Shown piece by piece: positions 1 to 10,320 of a DNA stretch of 64,000 bases (position 1 is its first letter; each line of letters begins with the position of its first letter). The notes under the pieces are model-generated. The model searched no databases. It worked only from the letters and a program-made list of their open reading frames with translations, and was not told the origin of the DNA. The position numbers and the translations under genes are program-made. This DNA comes from Isoetes taiwanensis (taxonomy: Eukaryota > Streptophyta > Lycopodiopsida > Isoetales > Isoetaceae): positions 7,290,822-7,354,821 of the forward strand of contig JAJEKV010000015.1 of the NCBI GenBank assembly GCA_021234155.1, given 5' to 3'.

Positions 1-96
1 AGTGAGGGAAAAGGTATTGTTTGTTTTGGGTTTTTTTGTCTTATTGATATTCAGATTGTACCTGGAAGACTGATTTTAGACCCTTTTGCCCTTTAG

Positions 97-476
97 CGTA
101 TTATTGAGAAGGAGAATAATTTTGCACAACCTGGAGCACGTTATAGGTCATGGCCACCAGACAGGTGATTATTCGAATTTTTGCATGACTTGTGCAATGT
201 TTTGTACTACATTTCTAGAGCATGATTATGCAGGCAAGAACGTTTTAGAACACGTGTCATAAAGTTCCTGTCAGACCCACGAGTTACACATGAGATCAGG
301 AGTGTTTGGCTCTCGTATTGGTCCCAGGTACATTGCGCTCTTAGATTTTCTTGCTTTGCTTTTATACAACACCCAACGACCACAGTTCCTGATGGTGTGC
401 TTGTTTGAAATCTCAGTGTGATCGAGATTTGGGCCAGAAACTGGCTTCCCACTTTAATATGAAGGCAGCAATGTGA
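97..476 (+). CDS. CAT: Catalase, last three exons (5' part outside window)
   Basis: Heme catalase, which splits hydrogen peroxide in peroxisomes. Three exons read through in one frame: 97-164, 234-327 and 417-476, separated by 69- and 89-bp introns with GT..AG ends. The first gives [19 protein letters not shown], the second ends in [18 protein letters not shown], and the third gives [19 protein letters not shown] then TGA. These are the highly conserved C-terminal blocks of plant catalases, including the QKLAS segment near the C terminus that is linked to peroxisomal import. The exon starting at 97 follows a CTTTAG acceptor. The final exon is too short to appear as an ORF and would be missed without splicing the intron at 328-416, where a direct read-through runs into a stop near 407. 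No frameshift or missing splice site is visible, so this looks like a working gene whose N-terminal heme-binding part lies left of the window. Confidence 0.93.
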
Positions 477-1050
477 TTCATTCTTATTGTTGAGGTGCCT
501 GCGACGAAAAAGATGCTTAGTTTGGATCCTTGAGCTTCTTAATTCTTAGCTGGCTGTATTACTTTGGACCCATTGTGCTTGTAAATATTAATGTTGAGCT
601 TTGTGAATATTGTATGACTTTTGTTGAAATTTTCTGTTAAAATTAATGCCCCTTAAAAATCATGTAGAATTGGTTTGAAATTTCTATTAAATTATGCCTT
701 TTTAAAATCATGTAGAATTGATTTCATTTCAGCATGCAGAAGTCCCGCTTTACGTCCCATTTTACGTTGTATAATAAGATGCCTTTTTAGAATCATGTAG
801 AATTGATTTCATTTCAGCATGCAGAAGTCCTGCTTCGCTTTACGTCCCATTTTACGTTGTATAATAAGATGCCCTTGCAAAAGTTTGCCTTTACGTCCGA
901 TTTTACGTTGTATAAGATGCCATTGCAGGCTTTTATGCATATAAGATGTCCTTTTAAAGGACATTTCGTTGTGGAAGCCACGCCGACGCGCGTTAGTGCG
1001 GAGGGGTGGCTGACATGTTGGAATGTTTAGTAAAAAGGACATTCTTAAAA
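477..1050 (+). repeat. Catalase 3' flank with tandem repeat
   Basis: No coding sequence is seen. Two near-identical units of 85 and 90 bp, 696-780 and 781-870, each run from GCCTTTTTARAATCATGTAG to GTATAATAAGAT. Shortened copies follow to about 946, and a diverged one precedes them at about 642-695. The array lies just past the catalase stop, so it could fall within the 3' UTR. Short open frames across it repeat the same residues and are artefacts of the duplication. Confidence 0.75.
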
Positions 1051-1963
1051 CGTGAAGTTTGTGTTAGGGTTCATTCTGGCGGCTCCGGCTATGGTGATGG
1101 CGCCTTGTTGGTGCCCTGCTCCTGCGATGGCTCCAGCGATGGCACCTTGCTCCTGCTTTCTTTCGTTGCTTTCTTTTGAAGCCTTTTTGCTTTCTTTTGA
1201 AGCTTTCTTTTCTTCGCGACAGTTCTTCTCCGGCCATGGCTATGGCACTATAAAGGCGATGGATCATTTTGCAGGTGAAGATGAGTCGCTGTAGCTTGAT
1301 GTAGTTCGTTTCTAATTCTTTACATTGTTTTTTTGCTGTTATTTAGTTTAAAGTTCGATACTTCCCTGGCGATCTTCTGTCGCTTCTTTCTTTACCTACA
1401 GTTGCTTCCTTTTCCCATATTTTCTTCTGGATTTAGCCCTGTTGCGCATCTGGCCCCATGATCTGTAGGCAAAAATATATCGGGATTCCTTTATTTTCGT
1501 GTTTTAACTAGGATCTGGCAGTGTGAAAGATCTCTTGATTTCTGATTTAGAGCGAGGCCATGCTTACTATCGAAGTCCTTCAGCTCTTTGTGAAAATTTT
1601 CTGTAAGCTTTTCTTTTGCAGTGTATTGTTTCAGTCTAACACATTGTAGCGGACTATTAGTGTTATACTATGCCTTTCGACCTATGGAGGGCATAAAATA
1701 TCTGCCATGAAGGAATCAAGAAGCAAAGCAAAGCCAGCACAATGAAGCAGAGGTAGTAGATAACATGTACTTCTGTTTGAAGAAGGCCCCACAGTTTAAT
1801 CATCTTTTCTGATCTATTGTTAGGCTATGATTCACTGGGGTTCAATTCCCCACCTAGTAAATAGAAATCTCTTGTAAATTAATCAAGAAACTAGAATATA
1901 AAGCAGAATGCAAGTAATAGCAGCAAGTCTTTTAGAGTGCAAGTAAAGGATCTTGGAATGCAG
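1051..1963. other. Intergenic; no gene recognised
   Basis: A GC-rich patch at 1060-1290 contains repeats of GCGATGGC and TTTCTTTTGAAGC and an 80-codon frame that is Ala/Met/Phe-rich and matches nothing I know. A T-arm-like GGGGTTCAATTCCCC at about 1835 is not backed by the rest of a tRNA. The remainder is AT-rich and shows no coding signal. Confidence 0.4.
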
Positions 1964-2177
1964 TTAAGATCCGAGAATGCAACTAAAAAATTGGAATGAT
2001 ATTGGAACTAGACATTCCTGAAAAGAATGTACGTCACGTGGCGACACCTTACTGGTGGATAAGGCAGAATGGACCCTAACCAAGGGGCTTTGTGCAAGGC
2101 TCAGCGTTGGACCTAGCCAACATCTCGCCCTGCCACCTTGCCTCACAACTTAGCATAAAAGCCCACAAAGGTTTTTG

Positions 2178-2224
2178 ATACAAGAAATTTATCACGGCGG
2201 ACAAGACCACCACGAACATTTCTT
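2178..2224 (+). repeat. CACTA-like terminal motif, diverged copy
   Basis: The sequence ATACAAGAAATTTATC is followed by an imperfect inverted repeat around CGGCGGACAAGACCACC and then AACATTTCT. A better-preserved copy lies at about 9651-9698. Plant CACTA (En/Spm) elements begin CACTACAAGAAA with GC-rich inverted subterminal blocks, so this could be the relic of such an end. No transposase is nearby. Confidence 0.4.
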
Positions 2225-2283
2225 TCTATCGATTTTCATGTATTAGGGAAGTGACTTCCCTCTACTGGCTCATTTACTAATGA

Positions 2284-2725
2284 GAACTCTGTTTGCCCTA
2301 GATTCTATGAAGATTCCCTTAGGTTCCATAGGGATTCCCCATGATTTTTGTACGATTCCTCTATATTCTCCAAGATTCTCTTATGATTTTGTTAGATTCT
2401 CCAAGATTCTATAAAGATTACCCCAGATTTTCTTAAGATTCTGATGCATTCTCTAATATTCTATGAAGATTCCCCTAGAGTTTCTAAGATTTTATCAAGA
2501 TCCTCCTATATGCTCTAACTTTCCTCTAGATTCCCTTAAACACCACGAAGATTCCCCAGTATTATATAAAGGTTCCCTATTCTCAAAGATTCTATGAAGC
2601 TTCTCCAGGATTTTCTAACATTCTATAAGGATTCTTTTAGATTATCTCAATATTCCTTTAAATTCCCTAAGATTTTAGGAATATTTCACATAGGTTCTCT
2701 AAGATTCCATGAAGATTCTCCATTT
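2284..2725. repeat. Degenerate AGATTC-rich tandem repeat
   Basis: About 440 bp built from loosely repeated blocks such as AAGATTCTATGAAGATTCC and CTCTAAGATTCC. Spacing is about 25-35 bp and copies are heavily diverged. It looks like an old minisatellite; nothing coding is seen. Confidence 0.7.
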
Positions 2726-2949
2726 CGATTACATTGGTTCCAATGGCATTGAAACAATGGCAAATTGCCAGTTGTTGGAAAGCTCTCAACGAGAGGAATC
2801 CAATGGCATGGTTGATCTAACACAACCATTGTGGGATACAGTTGTTTGAAACAGAGGTAGAAAAAGGAAGATTTCTAGAATGCTACAGTGCCACCTCAGT
2901 GCCACTTCTTGGCACCTTACTTACCCTACTCAAAAAGTTTGCACACATG

Positions 2950-3175
2950 TCAAGGTTTTTGAATAGAACGTTAAATAACAAAATATTGAGTTGGGAATTT
3001 TTAGAAAGAATTCATTTAGTAATAAACATGCCTTGGGACATGTGTCAGGAAAAAAAAAAGCCTTAAAAGTGTTAAAAACGTTATCTAACCTATATAAATA
3101 AGTGTCAGAAATAAATAAGCCTTTGGACACGTGTCAAAAAATAGCTTTAAAAGTGTTACAAACGGATAAGCCTAC
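2950..3175. repeat. Local direct duplication
   Basis: Two related blocks contain GGACAYGTGTCA, then AAAAA, then TTAAAAGTGTTA and AACGG/TTATC. They lie at about 3035-3085 and 3122-3168. A third, shorter ACACATGTCAAGG is at 2943. AT-rich DNA; no gene seen. Confidence 0.55.
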
Positions 3176-3239
3176 GTATCCACAAAACAAACAGGAATCT
3201 TTAGAGAATATTCTATAGGAATCTTGCCAATAGCCAATA

Positions 3240-3683
3240 TGTAACGTTCCTAACTTACATGCCCTTAATCAACTGGGCAAAATCGTCTAGACGTTTATGA
3301 GTAGTCGCTTCTACCCATTTATGCCGATGTCCCCACAGGCACATTCAAGGTTCGAATACTCGAGCGGTCTACCATGGGCCCGTTACAGTCTCTCCCACTA
3401 GAACTATGCTCGTCCTCGAGCATCCAAGGCTATACCATGTCACAATGATTACCAAGTCTTTGCAAATTACCCATGCATATAGGCACCCATGGAGACTCGA
3501 ACTCGAGACCTGCTCTAATACCAACTGTAACGTTCCTAACCGACATGCCCTTAACCAACTGGGCAAAACCGTCTAGACGTTTATGAGTAGTCGCTTCTAC
3601 CCATTTATGCCGATGTCTCGGGAACGCCCCACAGGCACATTCAAGGTTCGAATACTCGAGCGGTCTACCATGGGCCCGTTACA
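3240..3683 (-). mobile_element. TRIM-like LTR retroelement (444 bp)
   Basis: Two direct repeats, 3240-3387 (148 bp) and 3526-3683 (158 bp), both start TGTAACG and end CGTTACA on +. They differ mainly by a 10-bp indel (TCGGGAACGC). On the minus strand the right copy is followed after two bases by TGGTATTAGAGC (3512-3523), one mismatch from the initiator-tRNA-Met primer site TGGTATCAGAGC. The left copy is preceded by the purine tract AGTGGGAGAGAC (3388-3399). LTR, PBS, PPT and a coding-free interior of 138 bp define a terminal-repeat retrotransposon in miniature. It needs proteins from other elements. No clean target duplication is visible. It lacks the 5S rRNA boxes that mark the Cassandra TRIM family. 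Confidence 0.88.
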
Positions 3684-3689
3684 AATTAT

Positions 3690-4389
3690 ATAGTTTAGAT
3701 ATAACATGAAATTATTTTTCAGGTTGAGATCTTTTTTAATTGATTTTGCGAATTACTTTAGTGGGTTTAATATTGCTGTAGCCGAAGTCACTTTTGATTG
3801 GTTCTTGTAATTTATCTTGTGAGCTTTGCAAATGTTGCAAAATATTTTTTTAGGTTAATTCATCTTGGGAGCTTTGCAAATGTTGTAAAATAATTCTTAG
3901 GTTAAGGAGAACTTTTATAGATAGTATTTTATTGTGGGACTTTCGCTTGATTCTTGCAATTTCTTTTTGGACTTTCTCTTTTAGGAATTTTAGAGTATGT
4001 TGTATGTTTTAAAAATAAAGTTGCGTTTTGTGAAAAGACAAATTACTTTTGGATTTTGTGATATATGGTGGGAAAAACTTTTGTTTTGTGAGCTGTTTTT
4101 GGAATTTAAAGAAATTTTTGTTGTGAACTTATTTGAAATATTGTTGTATGGTGGGTGTTCTAAATTAGCAAATATACGTATGAAGTATGTGTTTGTGTCC
4201 TTGCACTCCAACTTTGAATACTTATCTTTGCATTTTTTGAATTTTGTGTTTCGATTTTGAGGAGTTGTGAATGGTCCATTTTGATTTGTGTAATTTGAGT
4301 TTGAGTTGTACTGTTAGTTCGTGTCTTTGTATTTTGAGTTGTTGAGGTAATCTTGAGCATTCAATCTTCGCACCTCCAATGTTTAAATT
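3690..4389. other. AT-rich intergenic, no gene
   Basis: T-rich DNA with short direct repeats of GGAGCTTTGCAAATGTTG (near 3822 and 3869). An 87-codon open frame at 3997-4260 is Phe/Leu/Val-rich, as expected by chance from T-rich sequence, and resembles no known family. Confidence 0.5.
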
Positions 4390-4397
4390 TAAATTTA

Positions 4398-5882
4398 GGA
4401 AAAATTACCAAAATGCCTCTATATTTTGCAAAAGTTACCAAAATGCCTTTCAAAGGAAGGGCATTTTACATAATATAGTTTTTGTGGCTTATCAAATGCA
4501 AAAGTCGTCTTCACGATAATTGTAGATCATGATAAGATCTTGGGAAATTTACCAATATGACCTTAGTTGTTGACTTAATTCCGCATTTTTGAAATTCTCA
4601 AAATGCCCTTAGTTCTTAGATATTTTTTCAAATAGCCCTTTGTATTTTAAAATCACTAGACAGCACGTTCTTTCAATAGATGATCATTCTTTGTAGGGCT
4701 TTAAATTCTTGCCTTCTTGAGGCTAGAGATAAGCCTATCATCCCAATGCTAGAAATTATTCGAAGACAACTACCTGATCGCTTTTACAAGAATCATGTTG
4801 AAGGAGAAGCTTTGTAGCCATCAAGTGGAGAAGATGCTACATACACTAGTGAAATATGCTTAACGACATATTACAAAGCTCACTAAACGAGCTAGAAGGT
4901 ACATGGTAACTTGTTTGAAGTACAAAGTCCAGAGCGATCAGTTGTGGTTAACATTGAGTCTAAAACATGTTCGTGCCTGAAGTGAAAATGTTAAGATTGC
5001 TTTGTGGTCATGCAATTGTTGCTATTTTTTTTCAGCGACAAAATCTAGAGCTTTATCCCCATCCATGTTGCAGAAATTCTTGTAAAAAATGATCTTCTAT
5101 TGCAAAAACATGCTTTTTGATGATTTTTAAAATACGAAAGGCTATTTGGGAATTTAAAAAACATGAAGGGCTTTTTGAGAATTATGTCAATATGTAACAG
5201 GGGTTCCGGGGGGATTTGATATGGACGTAAAAATGTCAATTCCTGAAACCATAGGCCATCTCCCCAAAACAATTTAATGGGTTGTTATAAAAAAAAACCC
5301 ATAGATTTAAAATAAAAAATAATCACGTTAGCTCACTAATTATATTCGTCCCCGTATTACATATTTTATAACCTTAGGCGAAGCCGTATAGAGGCTCGAT
5401 ATTCCATCAAAATCCTTAGGCAAACAGGTATTTCATATTTCAAAATCATAGGTGCCCCCAATCATAAATATAAATAACTATAAGCGAAACAAGAGGTGTC
5501 CAGAGCCTCTAACATATGGTCTAGACCATAGGATCGACAGATCCAACGGCTATGGTAGTCCAGGGTGCACCTCAAGGTTTTAATAAATTTCCCTAAGATC
5601 TTTTCAACAAGATCAAATTTATCTAAATTAGAGCAGATTATGCTTTTTTGAGTTGTTTTTTAAAACTCGTATATAAAGCACCATAACTTGAAGTTTCCAA
5701 CTCCGTTTTAGATGATTCTACTGCCATTGGCCAAATCTCATTGTCATCTATAAATTTTGTGAAGGCGACTTTCATGTTTGATCAGTCACAAAGAAGTTAT
5801 TACCATTTTAGGCAAACATCCCATTTTTAGGGGTATTTTAGTAATTTTTGCAAAATATAAGACTGTTTTGGTAATTTTCCCC
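4398..5882. mobile_element. Non-autonomous TIR DNA transposon (1.49 kb)
   Basis: The left end GGAAAAATTACCAAAATG and the right end (minus strand) GGGGAAAATTACCAAAAC continue as imperfect inverted repeats for about 60 bp, sharing ATATTTTGCAAAA and TTACYAAAAT. The perfect 8-bp direct repeat TAAATTTA (4390-4397 and 5883-5890) flanks the element as a target duplication. Ends of the GGRAAAWTTACCAAAA type are common among plant Mutator-like elements, although an 8-bp duplication also fits hAT. No transposase frame is present. A second inverted repeat pair lies inside (about 4560-4700 and 5085-5190), including CAAATAGCC and GTATTTTAAAA, so the element either has extended multi-part termini or carries a nested copy. 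Confidence 0.8.
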
Positions 5883-5890
5883 TAAATTTA

Positions 5891-6407
5891 AAATATCTTT
5901 GAAGTTTACTTTGTCTTCCCCATTTCGAGTAATTTAGATATTTGATCTTTGATTCTTTTTGCGTTGCCTCTAAGGGGCAAACCCTCGCTCATGTGGGTAT
6001 GTGGAATATTTTAGGTATACAAAAATATGAACTTAGAATATTGTATCTGATTGACTTAAACCTGTTATCGCCAGTAATTTTCTATTAACTATCCTGCTAT
6101 GCACATATGAACATATGAACGTTAGTCTCAATCCTCTAGCTGGATATCGGTCCAAGAATTTGACAAAGCAAATGCAAATTGAAAGCAAAGCTACTGACAG
6201 TCGATATGCTAACTTAGCAACTGATAGGTCTTATTAAATATTTTTTATTGCCATAGCTAGTGTTGAAGTCGATCGCTTTGCCTGCTAGCGCAGATGCCAT
6301 AACCCAAACGCCATAGTAGGAGGCGAGTTTTGTAATATTTGGATTGAAAGGCTTCAGCTATTATTCCCGTGCAACTTTACTGCTGGTGAATATTCTCAAG
6401 TAAAATA
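5891..6407. other. Intergenic, no gene recognised
   Basis: AT-rich sequence with no convincing open frame, splice pattern or repeat. It separates the TIR element from the tRNA-like tandem units. Confidence 0.4.
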
Positions 6408-8575
6408 GTGGCACTAGGATGGTGAGGCTAAAAGCAATGCCCTTAGAGTTGCCCCTGGGATCTAGACTTCCTAAGATGGGATTATATCCTGCCTACAAAG
6501 TATGCATATGAGACAAAAATTGCCCAACAGACATGTGGTGAGTTGGTATAGGCCTAGCAATGCCAAAATAAGTGTTCATTTGGTCATGGGTTCAAACCTT
6601 GCCAATGTCTCTTATCTTTGGAGTTGGTTACTAGGGTGATGATGATCCTCGACGTGGTAGAACTTAAAAGCCTATACGTGTCCTCCACTTTGGCTGTTGC
6701 AAGGTAGTGGGATAAGCTAGCTAGTATGTACAAGATTAAACAAAGTAATAAAAAATCAACGGGACCATGGTAGGATAACCTAGCTAGTATGTACAAGATT
6801 AAACAAAGTAATAAAAAATCAACGGGACTAATGGTAGGTGGCACTAGGATGGTGAGGCTAAAAAGCAATGCCTCTAGAGTTGCCCTGGGACCTAGACTTC
6901 CTAAGGTGGGATTATATCCTGCCTGCAAAGTATGCATGTAGGGCAAAAGTTTTGTCCAACGTATGTGTGGTGAGTTGGTATAGGCCTAGTAATACCAAAA
7001 TAAGTGTTCATTTGGTCATGGGTTCAAACCTTGCCAATGTCTCTTACCTTTGGGAGTTGGTTACTAGGGGTATACGATGATGATCCCTGATGTGATAGAA
7101 TTTAAAAGCCTGTGTCCACTTTGGCTATCGCAAGGCAGTGGGATAAGCTAGTCTGTACAAGATTCTTGCACTGCGACTCGCATGAAAACAACATCCCGAT
7201 AGATAGGCTTTTCATTCATCTCAGTAGTTTTTTCTACAATGGTATAGGGTGGGTAGCTGCACATCGCAGGCTACCCAAAAAATGAAAAACATAGGGAATA
7301 TCCAGTTATAACATCTGGACCCCAAATAAAATTGTGTGCTACAGATGTTGGCTCGTGTACCTGCCGAGAGCTTATCGCCGGGATTAAAAAACCCCGCCCT
7401 TTCGGGTTTTCGGGGAAAAACCCTAGCGATAAAATCTCGGCAAGGGGCTTGGACAACGCAGGGCTGCTAAACGTACCCACAAAAAAACCCACGCTCCACA
7501 GAGAATACCGAAGTCGTGCATCACCTCTGGACCTGGAAAAACCAATAGTGAAAAAATCTCGAAAAGCGAGGGGCTGGTCACGCGTGCCACGCGACAAAAA
7601 CAACATTTACACCTCGAAAAAGCGAGGGGCTGGTCACGCGTGCCACGCGACAATTATAACAAATATGAACATATAAATAACAATTTTAAGGGGGGGAAGG
7701 ATGGGAGCCATGGATACTGCTGAGAGATGAGAAAGCGCCGATGAAACGTCGATGAAGAACTCTGCAATAAATAGCGATCCTCCAACCTGATGAACGGCCT
7801 AAAAATGCATGCGATGCATGCATGCGACGCATGCAATGCATGCATGCTCGTCTTGTGCAAGAATCTCGATCCGCTACGCGAATCGATGACATTCTTGCAC
7901 TGCGACTCGCATGAAAACAACAACATCCCGATACCAGAGAACTTCAAATACTAGATCCGAGGAGAAAAGATGAAGATTGTCCTATGCCGGACAAAAGGGC
8001 AAAGATAGAAGAGGTTAGAAAGGATATGAATGGTCAAGAAAGAGTAGCTCATGCAAGAAGAAGCCCCTCCTCCGCATGAGATCAAAGAACATAAGCCACG
8101 GATACTGCTGAGAGATGAGAAAGCGCCGATGAAACGTCGATGAAGAACTCTGCAATAAATAGCGATCCTCCAACCTGATGAACGGCCTAAAAATGCATGC
8201 GATGCATGTAATGCATGCATGCTCGTCTTGTGTAAGAATCTCGATCCACTACGCGAATCGATGACATTAGTCTAGTATGGACCTTAAACAAAGTAATAAA
8301 AAATCAACGGGACCATGGTAGGTGGCACTAGGATGGTGAGGCTAAAAAGCAATGCCCCTAGAGTTGCTCTGGGACCTAGACTTCCTAAGGTGGAATTATA
8401 TCCTGTCTACAAAGTGTGCATGTAAGGCCTAGTAATGCCAAAATAAGTGTTCATTTGGTCGTGGGTTCAAACCTTGTCAATGTCTCTTATCTTTGGGAGT
8501 TGGTTACTAGGGCTATACGATGATGATCTCCGACGTGGTAGAACATAAAAGCTTATACGTGTTCTCCACTTTGGC
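6408..8575 (+). repeat. Tandem tRNA-like (SINE-like) units, three copies
   Basis: A unit beginning GTGGCACTAGGATGG occurs at 6408-6837, 6838-7174 (resuming at about 8286) and 8321-8575. Copies 1 and 2 contain GTGGTGAGTTGGTATAGG, resembling a pol III box A/D-arm. About 40 bp later comes GGTCATGGGTTCAAACC, resembling box B/T-arm. This is the layout of a tRNA-derived SINE head. Copy 3 has lost the box A segment. Copy 1 also has an internal duplication of about 60 bp starting TAGCTAGTATGTACAAG. The copies are head to tail, so the array may have grown by duplication rather than by independent insertion. Confidence 0.65.
7174..8262. mobile_element. S-family hairpin-bearing element, short form
   Basis: This element interrupts the second tRNA-like unit: the broken halves lie on each side, with a loose duplication TAGTCTGTACAAGATT / TAGTCTAGTATGGACCTT. 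It has two head-to-tail segments of unequal length (7174-7889 and 7890-8262). Each begins CTTGCACTGCGACTCGCATG or its start and ends in a block reading GATACTGCTGAGAGATGAG to ATCGATGACATT. A strong hairpin at about 7855-7898 has arms GTGCAAGAAT and ATTCTTGCAC. A longer imperfect one lies at about 7358-7446 (GCCGAGA..TCTCGGC, TTATCGC..GCGATAA). There is no ORF of note. The same order of blocks recurs at 19.7-25.8 kb. Confidence 0.7.
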
Positions 8576-8920
8576 TGCCCTAGAACAATGCAAAAATTTC
8601 GTTGGAGTTGAGACATACTGCTCTTATCGCGATTTGCAAAAATTACGTAGGAATCAGGGCATGCAAGGCCGGATTGCATGTAGTGCTTGAACTCTGCAGA
8701 TCTAATCTGGACAAATTTTGTGGTTGATGATATAACAAATACTCTCATTACGAACAAGGGATCGTGCCCTCACCATTTCAATATTTGTCAATTGTGATGC
8801 CATTGAAGTGTTTGCTTTAAATTTGCCCCTCTACTTAGTAATCTGAAGGAAACATAATAATGACCTTTAGATACTTGTAATTTAGCCAGTTTTACCCATT
8901 TCAATTAGAGACTCAAGGGG
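8576..8920. other. Intergenic, no gene recognised
   Basis: A minus-strand open frame at 8467-8757 runs partly through the third tRNA-like unit and resembles nothing known. No repeat or RNA gene was recognised. Confidence 0.35.
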
Positions 8921-9020
8921 ATGAAGCAAGGCAGAAACCTGGCATGGCATAATCAAAGGGCCGAAACCCAATCTGCATTCAATGGGGCTCGCAATCTCTG
9001 TTCTCTTACAAGTAGTCTTG

Positions 9021-9190
9021 TTGGGAATGAGTGTGTAATAGCTCACTGGTCAAGCGTTCTTGCACCGAAGACGACTGGGACTAAGCGATCTATCAATGTT
9101 GTATCGAAATACATCGGTAGAGAAGCGTTTCACCTTAGGGGAAAGCACCTAGGCGAGAAGGTGTGGACAAAGCGGAAGAGAGAATGTCGG
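9021..9190 (+). pseudogene. rrn23 (fragment): Nuclear plastid-DNA fragment: 23S rRNA (NUPT)
   Basis: The stretch contains GTAATAGCTCACTGGTC, then TCTTGCACCGAAGACGA, GGGACTAAGCGATCT, TACATCGGTAGAGAAGCG, AGCACCTAGGCGAGAAGG, GTGTGGACAAAGCGGAAG and AGAATGTCGG, in the order found in chloroplast 23S rRNA. Several CpG positions of the plastid sequence read TG or CA here (for example TTGCACCG for TTGCGCCG), as expected of methylated, long-resident nuclear copies. Matching to the 5' side, from about 8925, is weaker. An open frame across it (8921-9241) is chance. It is surely non-functional as rRNA. Confidence 0.88.
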
Positions 9191-10320
9191 ATTTTTTATG
9201 AGATGCCTCTTTTGCAAAAGTACAAAACAATCTGCATCTAATAAATGCAACATAGATAGTTTCCAGATTAATATGTTAATTGCAGAATCAACGATTGAAA
9301 AAGCATTATGATTTATAGGTGCGCACTGAGCATGATCGAATTGCTTCTTTATTTTTTGTTATTTTTCATTTCTAACATTTAAGATCTAATGGAGGACATC
9401 TGGAACGTGTATCGTATTTGGTGTCATTAGAGTAGAACTTGCCAAATTTGGCACCAAACTTTCTCCAAATTGAAGTTTAGAGTTTGGGGAACTTTTCAAT
9501 GTTACAAAAAACCATCTTAATGTAAAATATGTTTTAATAGAGATTTATTTATTTTTACCAATAACGAAGTTAATACAATGAACTAGGGGGATATTATAGT
9601 TCCCAATTTTGATAAAGGACATGATTGATTACTTCGTATATAATTTACAATACAAGAAATTTATCGCGGCGGCCAAGGCCGCCGCGAACATTTCTCTTCT
9701 CTGACTCCCTTGGGTGATTTAAAGCATCATATATATGATTGTTTCCATGTTTTTAATGGTAGATGTCAGCTCCCTCCACTTCAAAAACACATCAATTGAT
9801 GCAATTTTGAACGGCTTAAAACTTGATCCTAACATGTTTGGCAAATATCTTTAAGCAAAATTTTAATGTTTTGCATCTGCGACATTTGGTTTCATCTGAG
9901 AGAGGTTACTACAACAGATAATGTTGTGCTAAGAATATACAAATCAGCAAATAATGCTAAAAAAGCCAGACGTGCATGGCCATTATTTTCCATTCGATTC
10001 CATTCCCATGTTCCTTTAATGTGGGTGCAAGGCAAATAAACGCTGCTACTTACATCTTTTGCAGGTCAAAGGGCCCAGAAGTTGCTTGGACTCTAGCAAC
10101 AACACATTCATAAAGTGTAGCATATCTTATATCTTGTTAATCAAAACAATATAGAAAAGATTACATTTTTTAATTAGAACAAAATGGGTTCTAAAAGATA
10201 CACTCCAAGTTCTTTCTCAATGTTCAATACAATTTACTCCATCAAACCTTTTGTATTCATAAGCAAGCAAGCAATTCGCCAAGGCAGACAATTATAATTT
10301 AAGAATCCCTATAGATAGTG
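9191..10320. other. Intergenic; contains a palindromic CACTA-like motif
   Basis: AT-rich with no gene. At 9651-9698, ATACAAGAAATTTATC is followed by the near-perfect palindrome CGCGGCGGCC-AA-GGCCGCCGCG and AACATTTCTC. It is in the same orientation as the diverged copy at 2178. Such a GC-rich palindrome next to TACAAGAAA resembles a CACTA subterminal region. The first four bases of a canonical CACTACAAGAAA end read CAAT here. Confidence 0.45.

Noticed and set aside
1800-1860. tRNA gene
   Set aside because: Only a T-arm-like GGGGTTCAATTCCCC is present; no acceptor, D or anticodon arm can be paired with it.
3240-3683. Cassandra-type TRIM with 5S rRNA promoter
   Set aside because: The LTRs lack 5S box A and box C sequences; only tRNA-like boxes are seen.
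7690-8262. Hammerhead ribozyme (retrozyme) in the S-family element
   Set aside because: CTGATGA occurs (about 7777), but no GAAA-stem III arrangement or cleavage triplet follows at the required spacing on either strand; the hairpins may be another structure.
8921-9241. A 106-codon + strand gene
   Set aside because: The DNA matches plastid 23S rRNA; the open frame is chance.
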